Part shown: positions 1 to 12,804 of the stretch, piece by piece
Numbering within the stretch: the first letter of the stretch is position 1
Layout of the letters: the number at the start of each line of letters is the position of its first letter
Assembly (NCBI RefSeq): GCF_022682495.2
Contig: NC_071388.1
Coordinates: 175,117,622-175,181,621 of the forward strand
Reading direction: 5' to 3'
Length of the DNA stretch: 64,000 nucleotides
From: Desmodus rotundus
Taxonomy: Eukaryota > Chordata > Mammalia > Chiroptera > Phyllostomidae
Position numbers and translations under genes: made by a program
Notes under the pieces: model-generated
Seen by the model: only the letters and a program-made list of their open reading frames with translations
What the model was told of the DNA's origin: nothing
The model's database searches: none

Positions 1-430
1 ACATTGAAATGCTTCGTTAATGTGTTGTAAAACCTACATGTGTGGTGTAATGCAGACGAGAGGAAAACTTCTGCAATGATGGAGTCGTATGTTCTCCTTC
101 CTGGGAGAACAAGGCACACATCTGAAATCACAGTGGTTCACAAAGCACAGAGAGAAGCAGTGATGTTTGCACACCTGATCGTGTGGCCTGAGAGTCGCAT
201 CTGCTTGGAGAGGAGCTCGGGGGCAGAAATGAGTCTCTCTGTTCTGGATATTGGTCTGATGCTCTGGGTTTTTACGGGGAGAGCTGTGCTCTTTTCAATG
301 AGAAAAAGGGGGAGCTGGTGGAGACTACCGCAGCTCAGAGAAAGCGTCAGAAGAGAGGAGCTAAGCTTGGTTACACAGAAGCAGCAGAGCAAGGAGAACA
401 GAGAGTCTGAAGAGGAAGCGATCTTTTAAT
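1..430. other. Unclassified GC-richer block ending in an A-rich tail
   Basis: This stretch is richer in G and purines than the AT-rich DNA after it. It ends with TTTAATAAAACTAAAACTAAAAATCC, which resembles the end of a retrotransposed or LTR-derived sequence. An open frame covers about 40-429, but its composition (KRGSWW, many R and E) and lack of splice or start context make coding unlikely. The left boundary is outside or at the window edge. Confidence 0.25.
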
Positions 431-599
431 AAAACTAAAACTAAAAATCCTAAAAAAAGTGGTTATGATAGAATTGAAAAATGAAACGAGATTGATGTTT
501 GCACCATGATTTGGATAAGCCCGATAGAGACATAGGGGAACACCTGACATTTGTGGTGCAAACTTATTAAGGTGGCTAAAGTTTAATTTACCATGAAGT

Positions 600-835
600 C
601 AGTTTTATATATAAATACACATAAATATGTAAATAAATATACACACACGTATCCATTTTTATATTAGTGTATGCACTTATACATTCATATACACACATAT
701 AAATTTATATAAAATACATATAAATATTGTATATAATTTGTGTAATTATAAATTATATATAAACATAGATATAAATTATACATAAATTTATAAAATTATG
801 CATTATATATAATTACATATATATACATAAAGTTA
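600..835. repeat. AT-rich low-complexity tract
   Basis: Degenerate repeats of ATATA, ACATA and TAAATATA run almost without break. They are typical of a decayed (TA)n/(CATA)n microsatellite. No coding capacity. Confidence 0.7.
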
Positions 836-3034
836 GAGGCCAAAGTTTGTATTTATCTCAGTAAAAAAATAGAAAACAGACAGCATTAATCTTCCTCCCT
901 TTGAGACAAAAATAAAAATATACATTTGATGTGTGTGTATTCTTTTCAAAAGTAAATTCCTGTCTGGTAGTTGCTTATTTTTTCTCCTGCATGGCCTTTA
1001 TGTGAAAGGCTATGTGCTGTATAAAGTTTTGAGGAAGGAACTCAGGTCATAAAGTAGCTGTGTATTTTGGTAGTCACCGTGAGGGTGACCTACGGTGTCT
1101 CGTGTCACCACAGCCACTGGGCCCTTTGATTGTGTACAATGATATAAAAACTGCAATTTTTCTCAGCGTAGTAAGTTCATTGGAGACCAAGTCTTCCTAT
1201 AGCTTTTATAGTATTATCATTTGTGTTATAAACAAGAGGCTTTAAAAAAACCCAACAGTGTATTACTGAGATTTCTCTCTGGGCACAGAAATAAAAGGAA
1301 AAAAATGCACATTTTCTATGCTGCAGCATCTAGTTACTTTTGGTCTTATATTTTTCTTCATTATTCATCACCTGGAGAGTTTGACATTTATATTTTGCCA
1401 GTAAATGAGTCTTAAAGAAGAGAGATGGGTCAGTTGGAGGTTAAAATCAGCAGAATCTATAATACTAATACCAATAGAGCTGTCCAATGATGTTGACATA
1501 TTCCTCATTAGTCCCTTGGTTTTACTTTACCTGTGGACACCTGGATGCTGATAGACTTGTGTAATACAAGCCTGGGAATCAATTAATGAAGCCATCTTTT
1601 ACTTCACAGCCGCAAGTTTCACATTAGCCATGTGATGGGAGGGCGAAGTGAGAAAGAATCTTCAGAGTGTCTCAGGACATAAGTTTACTCATTGTTACCC
1701 CCTGAAAAAGTCTCTCCCATGGTATCACCATCACTCTTGTTTCAAAATGTTCAAAACGGACTTCTGATTCAAACATTGTCTTATCCCTAATTTTATAAAT
1801 AAGCATAAAATTTTTGTCCAAGTGGAAGTTAAAGAGGTTGGCAAAAAAACTAAGCTGAGAGAGAAAACAACAGCAAAAATGTTTTAGGATTTTAGAAAAA
1901 TTGGTAGAAGCAAGAGTTGTTAGGTGTGTTTGCTATTGAGAAGAAAGTGGTATAAAATGCAGAGTAATAAAACATGCTAATTAATCAAGTCTTTTTGGTT
2001 AACTGGAAATGTCCAATTCACTAGGCATTTGCTGAACTTCTATTGAGTGTACTCTGAACTGAGAAATCTTCTTTAAATACTTAAAATCATGTCAGATAAA
2101 TAAAATGTAAACAGGTGAAAAAGTTAAATAATGATTAAATTCATATAATTACAAACTAAAAGTTGTGGCAGTGACAGTGAATTGATAGGTCTTTAAAGGG
2201 GGAAGGGGAAGAGGATGTTTGGAGTGGTGAGCGTCAGAGCCCTCCATCTCCCTCCTTGGGAGCAAAGAGCGTAGCCAGTGCAGTCCTTGAGTGAAGCAAA
2301 ACCATCCAAGGACTTTTTTTCCCAAAAAGAAATAGAGAATACTTAGTTCATCCTTGAAAATGGGAAAAAATAATGAAAGAAATAACACTTTGGAAAGATT
2401 AGACAGATGTTTAGGAGAGAGAGAATGATAAGAGACCCATGCTTTATACACAGTAATTGTCAAAGGATGAGATTGCAAATGATGAGACTGGGGAAAATAT
2501 TATAATTATATTTGCTTGATAGTGAAAGGAAAAGTCAACTCTACTCTGTGTTCTAAATTTTATTCTCGACTCAGTCCTTATCTGAAACCACCTTTGAATC
2601 TGCATGGTCTCTGCTTACTACAGCTTCCAGGGAACATGGATCTCCATCAATACCAAGGCTTGTGACGCTTGTCCAGAAGCATAGTACGCCTTCTTTCTGA
2701 GCTGACTCCTTAAGGATTTACACTGGCCCATATGAATTGGAACCTTACTTCCTCAGTAGTATTTAACCTGAACTCATTAGCTTTGAACTTGCCTTTGTCC
2801 TTGAGAGATATGCTATTTTCATATTCATTTTATCTTCCCTTAACTAATTCCCAGTTGTCCTTCTTGGTTTGTGTGCCAAATATTCACTAGGCTTTGGATA
2901 TTCTCCGCTCATTTTGAACCTTACCTTTGAACCCCAGCACAATGCTTGCTGTCTTCTGACCAGGTTTTGCTCATTTCTATCTTTACTCCTATTATTGCTT
3001 TGTTGCTACTGTTGTTTTAAATCCATACTCTTCT
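836..3034. other. Intergenic or intronic DNA, no gene seen
   Basis: AT-rich single-copy-looking sequence. Open frames are all under about 110 codons and carry no recognisable domain. Part of 2560-2960 reads like an old decayed repeat, but I could not assign it. Confidence 0.5.
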
Positions 3035-3035
3035 T

Positions 3036-3246
3036 AAAAAAATTATTTACTTATTTATCTTTTATTGATTCCAGAGAGAGGAAAAGGGGGGATAAAGAGA
3101 GGGAGGGAAATATCAATATGAGAAACATCAATCAGTTGCCTCCAGCATGCATCCCAACCAGGGCATGTGCCCTGACCAGGAATTGAACCCATGGCCTTTT
3201 GGTTTATAGGACAATGTTCACCCAACTGAGCCACATTGGCCAGGGC
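3036..3246 (-). mobile_element. VES-type SINE (tRNA-derived), antisense
   Basis: Read on the minus strand it begins GCCCTGGCCAATGTGGCTCAG. A GGTTCAATTCC B box follows (plus 3179-3189), then CTGGTCAGGGCACATGCCCTGG, GGCAACTGAT, a CTCTCTTT-rich segment and an A/T-rich tail at about 3036-3065. This order is that of bat VES SINEs. The promoter boxes are partly degenerate. Confidence 0.85.
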
Positions 3247-3439
3247 AGGCCTTTCCATACCCTTACCATTATGAGTTCTTCAGACATGTCAAAATCCACT
3301 GATTACAGAAAACGTTTTTGTCTGCCTACTTCATATTATTATGCATTTTATTTATTTTATTATTTTGTTAACATATCCTAAATTAAAGTAAATAATTAGA
3401 TTCATTTCTAACCAAATTTATTCTGAAACTGGTTGAATA

Positions 3440-3484
3440 TTTATTAAATATATATATATGTGTGTGTATATATATATATATATA
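3440..3484. repeat. (TA)n/(TG)n microsatellite
   Basis: ATATATATATG, TGTGTGTG and TATATATATATA follow one another without interruption. Confidence 0.85.
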
Positions 3485-4695
3485 GCTAGGTAGGTAAGAT
3501 AAATTTATTTTCAAATTAAGCAAATAAAAAAGAGAGGAACAAAATAAAGCAAGCATTATTATGTCCTAAACTTTTGGCTAGATATTGAACACACAAACAA
3601 TAAGCGAGAGAAAAATACATCAGTTATAAGAGATTCTAAAAACAGATTCTTTAAATAAAATACCACTGACACCAGATAGTTACTCGTATATGAAACCTCA
3701 CAGGGAGAACACTACGCATTATTAGGGTAAATGTCTTTGAGAACCACTTACAATAATCATCTACAAATTCTTAATATACAACATAATTAAAACTTATGAC
3801 CTGCCCTGCATTTGTTTAATTTTGTAGAGATATAAAATTGATGTCTTTATTTTAGGAAAAAATTAATAACCCATTAAATTGTAAAATATTATTCTTATTC
3901 AAAGAATTGAGTAATAAAATTAAAAATAAAACTTCAACATTAAGCTGCCAAAGTCTGGGTCCAGAACAACTCCAGGCTGACAACCGCCCGCCCCCCCACC
4001 CCCCACCCTCCGGCCAAATAAGCAGGCAAGGCCAGCTCTTAAAAAATGTTTTGCAAGGGCAGTCCTAATAGTTTCCCTTCTACGGATTCTTTCTTTTTCT
4101 CTGGTTGATTCACCAAGTCTAAGTTAAAAGAGCTAATGACTTGATACACTGGCCCAGGGAAAAGTCAACTCTGAAAAGAAGAGTGCTAACAATTCAGGCA
4201 AACACAATGAATTCACTGGTTTCTCTGGCAGCTTTTTCATTTCCTGTAGGTTTCAAGGCTTCTGACTGGCTATGAAGTTGCAAGCCAACAACTACTTGTT
4301 TATTAGACTCCAAAGCTATAGAAGTGTTCTGGTTTATTTATATATACTTACTTTGAAAACACACACAAACACACTCATGCATATTTCATTTTTTTCTTAC
4401 GTATCAGGATGAAAACTCTCTACTTCCATACCCACAAGAGTTGTGCAATGAACCAGTGTACTTAAATCTAGAAACAACTGAGTTTCTTTCTAAAAACTTT
4501 CCACATGCCCTCAAAAATCTCTGGATTTGATTTTTTTTTTCTTTTGTCAAACCAAGGATTCAAGTTTCAAAATCTACAGATTTTTTTTTCTTCAGTACTG
4601 TAGTTCTAAGCTATCACATTGTTTTCTCTTATCAGAAATATAAAAGACTCGGAATGATCCAAATTGATCATTAAGTTCTAGATATTAAAAAAAAT
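3485..4695. other. AT-rich DNA with one C-rich tract, no gene seen
   Basis: No coding signal. A cytosine-rich run at about 3984-4012 contains CCCGCCCCCCCACCCCCC and stands out from the AT-rich surroundings. Its G-rich complement could in principle fold, but this is likely simple low-complexity sequence. Confidence 0.5.
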
Positions 4696-4699
4696 CCCA

Positions 4700-4790
4700 A
4701 TAGTTAGATGGCATGATTTGCCCAGATTTACATTACTAGTTAATAGCAGAATCACAGAAATGAGGTTCAATTTTCTTTCTCTCTTCCCTG
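4700..4790 (-). mobile_element. MIR SINE fragment, antisense
   Basis: TGATTTGCCCAGATTTACATT followed by AGTTAATAGCAGAATCA matches the reverse complement of the MIR core (GCCACTTACTAGCTGTGTGACCTTGGGCAAG) with many substitutions. Confidence 0.5.
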
Positions 4791-4796
4791 GGAAAA

Positions 4797-5760
4797 ATAT
4801 CCAAAATATATTTATTCATCCATATAGTCAATCCATACTGAACACTTTGTGTCAGGTCCTGTGTAGAAACAATAATTCAAGCAGATATGAGCCTCACCGT
4901 CAGGTAAGGTTGGTGGGTAGGAAGACATATATGAAGATGAACAATCAAAGGAAAGACCAAGTTGCTGTGGGAAAAGTAATAGGGTACAATCTAATTTAGA
5001 CTTAAGTCAAAGAAAAAAGTCTCTCAGGATATGGCATTTAAGTTTATATCTGGACAATATGGAAAAGAAAACCATGCAACGAGTAAGGGTAAACTGTTCT
5101 ATGCATGGGAAAGTAGAACCCAGAATGTTATAGGAACAGACAGAACGCCGGTTTCCCTTTACTGTCTGCCGAGAGATCTAACAGTATACAGGTGTGTGTG
5201 CAAGTCTGGAACTGAGAAGACATGTCTGAGTTTCATGTTGTTTTGGGAATTATTAGCGTAAAGCTGGTTTGTAAAAGCCTAGCTATGGATGAGATCGTCT
5301 ACGAAGAGATATAGAGAGAGAAAGGGTCATGACCAAGGGTGAAGAACTGCCACATTTAGTAACTAAAAAGTGAAATGTAAGACAAAGGAGAATGCAAAGA
5401 AACAGGCAGAAAAGCTGAAAGACAACCGTTGCTTCCTAACGGAACACAAAAAGAGAAGGGATCTCAGAAGACACTGACTGTTTTGTGTGACTGGAAATTC
5501 CCAGGAAAAGACTCAGAACTGACAGGGGACATGCGAGGACTAAGACCACTGGTGCCCTTCTCTAGAGTACATTTTTGCACTGTCATTGAGAAGCAAGACA
5601 AATGTTTTGAGAGAACGAGAAAACGAAGTGGAAGAAGATGGATACTCTGTGTACAGAAAATGTGTTCCAGAAGCTCGATCAGGAAGATAGGCTTACATAT
5701 TGGGGGCTGAGGAGGGAGACATATGGTAAAGAGGCCTTTTGTGTTAAGAGGCAGTTATTA
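4797..5760 (-). mobile_element. Long decayed LINE-2 (L2) relic, antisense
   Basis: TATTTATTCATCC...CTGAACACTTTGTGTCAGGTCCTGTG is the reverse complement of the L2 3' end (CAGGCACTGTGCTAGG...AATAAAT). Further on, AGTCTCTCAGGATATGGCATTTAAG and ATGGATGAGATCGTCTACGAAG match the antisense strand of the L2 reverse-transcriptase 3' region. Internal deletions and frame breaks are extensive. The right limit is approximate. Confidence 0.65.
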
Positions 5761-6220
5761 GAGAACATTTACATTTGGGGACATTGGGACCACTGTAATA
5801 GCATAATCAATAAAATATAGTTAAAAAAGAAAATCTAGGTGATTGTAGAAACACTTAAACTCCTAATATAAATTTCAATCAAAGGGTAAATGTTAAGCTT
5901 TGGAATATAAGGCAAAGGAAAGAGGACTATTTAGTAATATTGGGAAGACAATGAAATGGCATTTAGGAAAATAGATGGGCATTCTGAATAAGGAACAATA
6001 GTGAAGATACATGTCCCAAGAAGGAGAAGTTGGTGATGCAAAAAAATACACATATGTTTCTTTTTCATCAATAAAATTTCAGTCTCTAAAAAATACAAAA
6101 TTCAATCCATAGTAAATCCTTTATAGGAAATGTTTAATATTTTACATTCTGATGGGGAATATAACTCTAGTTATCCACCCGCTGCAGGAGGTGGCTTATA
6201 TATCAGTGAAAGTTAATTAT
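5761..6220. other. AT-rich DNA, no gene seen
   Basis: No coding signal or assignable repeat. It may include more of the L2 relic. Confidence 0.4.
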
Positions 6221-6224
6221 AAGT

Positions 6225-6335
6225 TTTCTCTGACACAGAAAGGTGAGGTGACTTTCCAATGTCATAAAACTGGAGAACAGCAGAAGTGGGAATATAATTC
6301 AGGTCTACTGAATCCCAGTGCAATGCTTTAGGGAG
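6225..6335 (-). mobile_element. MIR SINE fragment, antisense
   Basis: GGTGAGGTGACTTTCCAATGTCATAAAACTGG followed by GCAGAAGTGGGAATATAATTCAGGTCT follows the antisense MIR order: TTAAGTAACTTGCCCAAGGTCACAC, then GCAGAGCCGGGATTCGAACCCAGG. Confidence 0.55.
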
Positions 6336-6949
6336 AAGACAACTATGATTTGTTGTGAAATAAAATTGCTAATTACTTTGGGTATTTCTTTTATCCTTAC
6401 AAGATCTAATAATGCTCACAACTTCATAAAAGTGTTTTATCCAAATGACAACAATGCCATGTAAGAAGATTTTCTTTTAAAGTTATGTCAAGTAAAATTT
6501 TAAAATTTGATAATTCAGTCATAGTTCTGAGTTCTCTAAAGGCAGATGTTGACTTTCTGTCTAAAGCTGGTGACAGGAGTGTACAGGGCCTCTCCTCCAA
6601 AGATGCAGAATGATAACATTAATTATGTTTCTGTGTTGCAGGCATTTATTGTGGTGCCTAATTCATTCCCTATAAAATTCTAAGAGGTAAGAATTTTACA
6701 GATTAGAACTAAGGCTGAAATTGGCCCCAAGTCGAGCAGATCAAGAAAAGAGCCAAACTTTGAATTCATATCAAACTCCAAAAATCTCATTCTTTTCAGG
6801 ACACCACAGTCTCTCTGCACTCGAGCACCCGCTAGCAGCATCTACCCAGAGTAGCCATGGAAGAATGCAGAGACAGGAACTCAGGCGGTATACTGAGTTA
6901 TGTGGAATACACTTTTTAATATGGCATCATTAGACTACAAGCAGAGGTA

Positions 6950-7135
6950 AAAGAAAGTTGCATTTATTGAAGGCATACAATGTATTATTTAATCCTCACA
7001 TTCACAAGTCTATTACAGCTGTTTCATTGGAGGGGGCATGGAGTTTCTGAAAAGTTAAATACGTTGTCTGAGATTATAAAGCTAGCTAGTGAGTGGTAGA
7101 ATCAAGATTGAAAGAACATATGTTTGACCTCATAA
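6950..7135 (-). mobile_element. MIR SINE, antisense
   Basis: GCATTTATTGAAGGC, ATTATTTAATCCTCACA, GAAAAGTTAAATACGTTGTCTGAGATTATAAAGCTAGCTAGTGAGTGG and AGAATCAAGATTGAA occur in the order of antisense MIR. Confidence 0.65.
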
Positions 7136-9230
7136 TTCAAGAACCTTCCTTAATTCTTTGATATCTTTTTTACTATTACTATGTATATATTTTTTAAATT
7201 GAAAGGGACCTATGGAAGGTTGATAAGAGCTATTTCTGATTATTACCTATTTATCAATACTATTACCGTGCAATTTGGAGAAGAGTTTTAGGATTTTAAT
7301 TTTTTTTTACTGTGTATTTATGAACAGATAATCAGAGTTCAGAGTGCATTAGTCCAAGATATATCTTAGAAACTGGTATAATTGTGGCTCTATCCACATA
7401 ATACTTGACTTTTGCTTTTCATTTTTTTAATTCTTTCAGTGCTGGTATGGTAACCATACCTTAACATCTGCGTGCATAGGATTTATCTCAGAAGACAGAT
7501 ACCGTGTCTTCAACTCATATATTTGTCTTAAGTATCTGGGGAGAAGCCTCATAATTTTTAACAATTATCCCCAAATAGCAAATACTGCAGTATTCTGGGG
7601 AAAAAAGCACCCTAAAAATTTACAGGGGTTAGCCCTTGGACATGAAAGTTCAGAAGGTCTTGGGAATGGACATGAGTGAGTGAGGCATATTGATTGATGA
7701 CAAGCTCACCGGGCTATTCCATATTATATAAAAAATTGGAGAAATGGTATCATAGTGTTAAATGGATTAAAAATTTACTTATGAGTTTATTGATGTTATT
7801 ATTTAGGAGTTCTCATATTATGTTTCCACTGATAGAAACTAATTGTAGATAGAAAATAATTGTAGATAGGTTTTGATAGAAAATAATTGTATATTATATT
7901 CTTCCCAGTCACACCTGATTGATATGATCTCTGGTATGATAAGAGTAAAAATTCTATATAGTGACAGAACGAGAGCTTTTAAATACAATGTGCTCTTGAA
8001 GACTTGGCTACCATATGTGCAGTATGCATTTTCTAAAGTGCGCCCCAAATTTTCACCTGCGGTTTCAAAGTCTCATTTCCCCTGAATTGTAGAATAGTCA
8101 GTACAGGTACTCTTCTTTTTCTTTAATTTTCAGATATCAACCATAGATGTTAACACAAGGTAAATTTAAAAAAATAATTGTAAGTTTAATATGAACCCCC
8201 AAAGAATCTAAAATACTGACGCAGAACATCAGGACTCAGAGTATAAAGACTGTATACTGTTAGAGCATCGTGAAAAAATATATACGGAACTTCATTTAGA
8301 GGTTAGATAATAAGACCACGTTGAGAGACTACAAGAAATGTTGCTAAGCAACGTATTGTTGATTTTGTTTGCTCTAAGTCTGGTAATGAAAGCATTGTTC
8401 TCTAAACAAAGTGGTGTTTTAAAGAAACGTTGGGGCTTTTCATCTCAAGTATCAGAATTAAGAATTGTTATCCTTGACCAAATTTTTTGTTTTTATTTTA
8501 TAGCCGCTGAAGATCATATTAGTGATTGGGTTTCCCACTTTGAGTTAGCTTCCAGAAAACTCAGAGTGAAATTATGACCCACTTTCTACTAAAAAATGAT
8601 ATGCCCTAATTACACGCCTAGCTTTATCATACTCCCAGTCTTATTCTCCTCCTTGTTTTATTCATTCCAAATGCAAAATCAACTTCCTGTAATGTTCATA
8701 AGGCAGTGTACCTCATAAATTGTGAAATGGTCAAGTAAAAGTAACTTAAATAAGCTTATGCACATTAGAAAACATTCTAATTAAACTAACGTAGTATTTT
8801 ATTATTTTCTATGTATTGTTGCTTCACATTAGAGTTTATTTTTAAACAACATATGAATAAGGGTATTTAAAATGTGTCTTCACTCTCATTACTTACAATT
8901 TCACACCATTAAAATATATTTGTCATCAATTATTTATTTGCTTTCAAAGAAAACAAAATATCACTCTCGAAAATTGTGATTAGATTTTTTAATCACATGA
9001 TTAACAATAGCTTCATTGTCTGGACTCTGAAAAACGTACTCAATAAATAATTTGCAGCAACTCTTTTCATTGCTTGCTTTGGGAACCCATGATAGGTCCC
9101 TCGGTTAGCGAGATGGCCCCAGTATTTGTACAAGCATAGGCTGTATCTCCCAGCTAGCACCAGACCAGGGTTCTTCATAGTGGCGTGGAGAGAGGGTTAA
9201 GTTTAAATAATTTTAATATGGGAGAAAATC
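7136..9230. other. AT-rich DNA, no gene seen
   Basis: Short open frames only. A short tandem duplication of the TGTAGATAGAAAATAATTG / TTTTGATAGAAAATAATTG kind lies at about 7840-7890. No repeat family was assigned. Confidence 0.45.
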
Positions 9231-9234
9231 CATA

Positions 9235-9545
9235 AAAGAAGCTAATGGGTAGGTGCGTGCCATAATAATTAAGTATTTGCATAGCTGACTGCAAACCTTA
9301 TTAAGCAATGTGCCAAATGCCAGGCTGATTTACATAATGGATGTCGGGGAAGAAGTCGCGCACACCAAAGTAATGGAACACATTAATAAAAGTTTGCACA
9401 GTGTGTGTCCTTCATGCAGGCGGTGGTGATAAATATCCACGCCTTTACAAACTACGCCGCATTATGGCGGTTAGTCCTCCAGGACTCACCTGCCAATGGG
9501 CTGTCTATCATTCATTTTCTGCTCTGGCGTGTGCGCTTTGAGTGA
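9235..9545. other. Candidate conserved non-coding element with retained CpGs
   Basis: Unlike its neighbours this block keeps about a dozen CpGs (GAAGTCGCGCACACC, CTACGCCGCATTATGGCGG) along with homeodomain and octamer-like motifs (TAATAATTAAG, TATTTGCATAG, ATTAATAAAAG). It matches no repeat I know and has no useful frame. Retained CpG in AT-rich DNA suggests constraint or a recent insertion; the motif mix favours an enhancer. This is inference. Confidence 0.3.
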
Positions 9546-11049
9546 TCAGTGGAAGGTCACACAGCTAGTGAAATTTCCTTACCAAACGTTTCTTTTTTTT
9601 CCTGTCTGGGGATTTAAGTGGTTTGCTTTTAAAGTTTATGGTACTTATTTTAGTAAATGTCCCGAGGAGATTCAGGGTAGGTCCTAGGACCCAGGTCTTC
9701 CATCAACGTGTTTGCCCTGCGTGCTCCCTCACTGCTCCCATTTCCCACTTCTATAAATAACTGCTGAACATTTGCAGGAACACTTTCAGTGTCTTTAACC
9801 TTATCTTTTGTTACTTTACGGTTCTTATAAAAGGAAAAAAAGGAAAAAAAAAGCTCTTCTCACTTTCTCTATCTTGATGCTTATTGGCTCCCAGCAGATG
9901 GGCAGTGGTACTATAATACTCGTGTCAAAACTGCACCGCTTCGTCAAAGCTCTCTTCACTCAGGCTTAGCCATCAAAGTGCAGGTGGGTGACTGATAGTT
10001 AAATAGCACATCACCAGCGATCAGGGTACGGTATTCTCACTACATACAATAACTTTGCCTGTTTAAGCTGAACACGCACAGTGAATTACCTTTCTTTTCC
10101 CAATTTTTATTTCCAGGCCAGTATTTAACAATGGACCTTTACAAAGGAACACATTAAAGCGTCACCCCATCATTGCAGGTCTGAGTTGCCCAGTGGTGAA
10201 ATTGAGAGTGCACACGCAGCGGGAGGGCACCATGCCTTTCCCAGAAGAAACAAACCTGTAATCTTGTCTAAGGCACTCAATTACTGCTCTGTGATGGGGG
10301 TAGTGGGCATTAACGCCAGGGCTTCTCTGAGCACCCCCAAGGCGCCAACCCCTGGGTATTCTTTTATCCTCTGTCTCATCATTTCCAATGTGGTATTTTT
10401 AGCACCTCACAAAGCTGGCATGCTGGGCATCTGTCCCTCCTACCTCACTATCTCTCATCCTCTCTCCTTGCCAGGCATGCAGGTGCTGGTGTTAACAGGT
10501 GAATAGTAAGCCAGCTCCAGAGAGATGTCTGCATTGCTTCTCTACCTCCTATGCATGAATTCTGAGCCTGGTCAGAAGAGGAATCATAGCAGAGAAGGAA
10601 AAATTTGTTCATACTAGGGTCAGATTTTAAGTGTTTTTGGTGTAGTAGTCATTTAATTTGGGAGGAGTAAGAATGTGATAAGCAAGTCCTTGATAAAACC
10701 CTTTTACCTGCAATACCTTTGAGGGTTTTCTTTATGGGAGGCCAGGGCACAAATACTACCTGTGGCAATAAATCATTTCTAAATACATCAAATATACAAT
10801 TATGAGCCATGAATTCTGAATTAAAGGGATTGATGTTATTGGATTTTAAAAATGGTCCCTACCTTTTGACAAATATATTACTCAATCCATTCAAAACTTA
10901 CAACTCTCAATCATGATCTATTTTCAAAAAGTTGGTTAATATACATGATGAGTTCATGTCTAAGTCAATGAATCATAAAACCATATTCTCTAAACTATCA
11001 AACCATTGTCAACACATTTTTGTGAATAAAATTCTTATTAATCAGCATA
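9546..11049. other. Intergenic or intronic DNA, no gene seen
   Basis: Mixed composition. The open frame at about 10186-10506 has no recognisable domain and no splice or start context. A run of A-rich GGAAAAAAA sequence lies near 9832-9852. Confidence 0.45.
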
Positions 11050-11621
11050 AATATTTTTTAATTTTGTTTTTTAATTAAATGTATTGGGGTGACACTGGTT
11101 AACAAAACTGTACATGTTCCACCTGCGTGATTCTTCCACACATCATCTGTACACTGTGTTTGTGCTCATAGCCCAAGTCAGGTGTCCGTCCATCGTTATT
11201 TACCCCCCCTTACCCGCTTCTACCTCCCCCACCCCCAAGCCCCCCGCAATCGCCAGACTGTTACCCATTTTCATTTCTTTCTCTCTCTTTCTTTTTTTGC
11301 TTAATCTCTCCCCCACCCCCCTGCCCCAACACCTGTCAGCGTGCTCTCTGAGTCTGTCTCTATTTTGCTTGTTCACTTTGTTCATTAGATCTCACATGTG
11401 AATGAAATCATAGGGTACTTATCTTTACCTGACTGGCTTATTTCACTTCACGTAATGTTCTCTAGGTCCTCCCATGCCGATACAAAGAGTAAGATTTCCT
11501 TCTTTTTGATCACTGAGTAGTATTCTATTGCATAAATGTACCACAGCTTTTTTATCCACTAATGGACACTTGGGCTGCTTCCAAATCTGGGCTATTGTAA
11601 ATAACAGTATAATGAACATTT
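11050..11621 (-). mobile_element. LINE-1 3' end (end of ORF2 plus 3' UTR), antisense
   Basis: Reading + it starts with T-rich TTTTTTAATT, then TATTGGGGTGACACTGGTTAACAAAACTGTACA, a C-rich tract with ACCCCC runs, CATTAGATCTCACATGTGAATGAAATCATAGGG, and CACTGAGTAGTATTCTATTGCATAAATGTACCACA. The last parts are the well-known antisense L1 3' UTR and ORF2 end. The 5' part is truncated near TGAACATTT. Not coding. Confidence 0.85.
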
Positions 11622-12804
11622 AAAAAACATCTAATATTCAAAATACTGTATCCATTACTTCTCATGACCAGTTAAAAATAAGATTTTATGTTGGGTATGT
11701 TTTTCATAAAGACACATTTTATCTTTCCCAACACGCTGTAGGCACCTGATTACTTAGATAATTTGTGGGCACTTGATTATTTTGATGATCAGTGCACTAG
11801 TTTGTTAATTCAGAGTAAATCCAGGATTTTTTATTCACATGACTTGCTGTGCCAACCCTGGGCTAATTCCCTTGCAGATCCCTTGCTGACACTTCTGCTC
11901 TGCTCTGCAATATACTCAGGGTCCATTACCAACAGTTTCCATCTACATTTATGCCACGAAAGGCACTGGAAGGACAAAGGAAAGAGGAAGGATATCTCTG
12001 AGAGTGGCCGAGTCTCTGCCGGGAGCCCAGCTTTCATCAGGCATTCCTTCTGGTTGCCATACCAGCTATCACCACGTAGAGTCTATATGTACCCAGATTC
12101 TGCCTGGTGGCCTCAGCTCTCTACTGAAACCACTGATCTCTTGGCTACCGGGGTTTGTAGAAGCTTCCTGCTACTCCTCGTCTCTAGTTTGCCTAATTAT
12201 TCTGGGTTTGCTGTTCAGCTAACCAAAGTCTTTTTTTTTTTTTTTTAATTAATTTGCACGGCAATGGGAATGTTCTTGAAGAGAATCTGTCTGGGGGGGG
12301 GGGGGTTGGTGCATAGTTGCCTGGCAGTTTCCCACAGCTGCGCACCTTTGGATACACTACAGTTTTAATGCCAAAGCCACACTTACATCAAGCTGCTCTC
12401 AGCCAGTGATCATGAATGATGAGGTTGTTAGAATCAGGCCATCCCTGCACAGGGCAGGATTCCTTTCATGGGCAATCTTTGCTTTTGGTACTCCACTACA
12501 GCCTACCCCAGACTTTCCCAGAACTGTGCTGTGGTCTGGGACATTTCTTATGCAATTCTCCTTCTGTCCTTCTCTCCTCTCAGAGTTATGGGCCTGCATC
12601 ATGATTTGATGCCTCTCTGCACCTATCCCTGCTCCTCCCTTTTTTCCCTTAGTATCATAATGTATATTGTGAATCTTTAAAAGAGGATATAGAAATTTTC
12701 GAATGTACTTGTTCATAGAACCTATTTTTAGAGAATGTTTTAGGGGATATTATCCTATTCAACATTCTTTGGGGAATAGTCATGTAATTTTTGAAGAGTA
12801 ATTT
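11622..12804. other. Putative intron or intergenic DNA before the candidate exon
   Basis: Poly-T at about 12229-12246 and a G12 run at about 12295-12306 are the only low-complexity features. The frame at 11763-12248 ends in poly-F encoded by the T run and is not convincing. No donor-exon structure was found. Confidence 0.45.

Noticed and set aside
40..429. 129-codon open frame
   Set aside because: Low-complexity R/E/K-rich peptide with no domain, start context or splice sites. It overlaps an antisense frame and an A-rich retroposon-like tail.
3984..4012. C-rich tract as a possible G-quadruplex regulatory site
   Set aside because: It is isolated low-complexity sequence with no nearby transcript start.
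11763..12248. 161-codon open frame, among the longest in the window
   Set aside because: It ends in a poly-Phe run encoded by a T tract, has no domain and overlaps an antisense frame. Composition is that of random AT-rich DNA.
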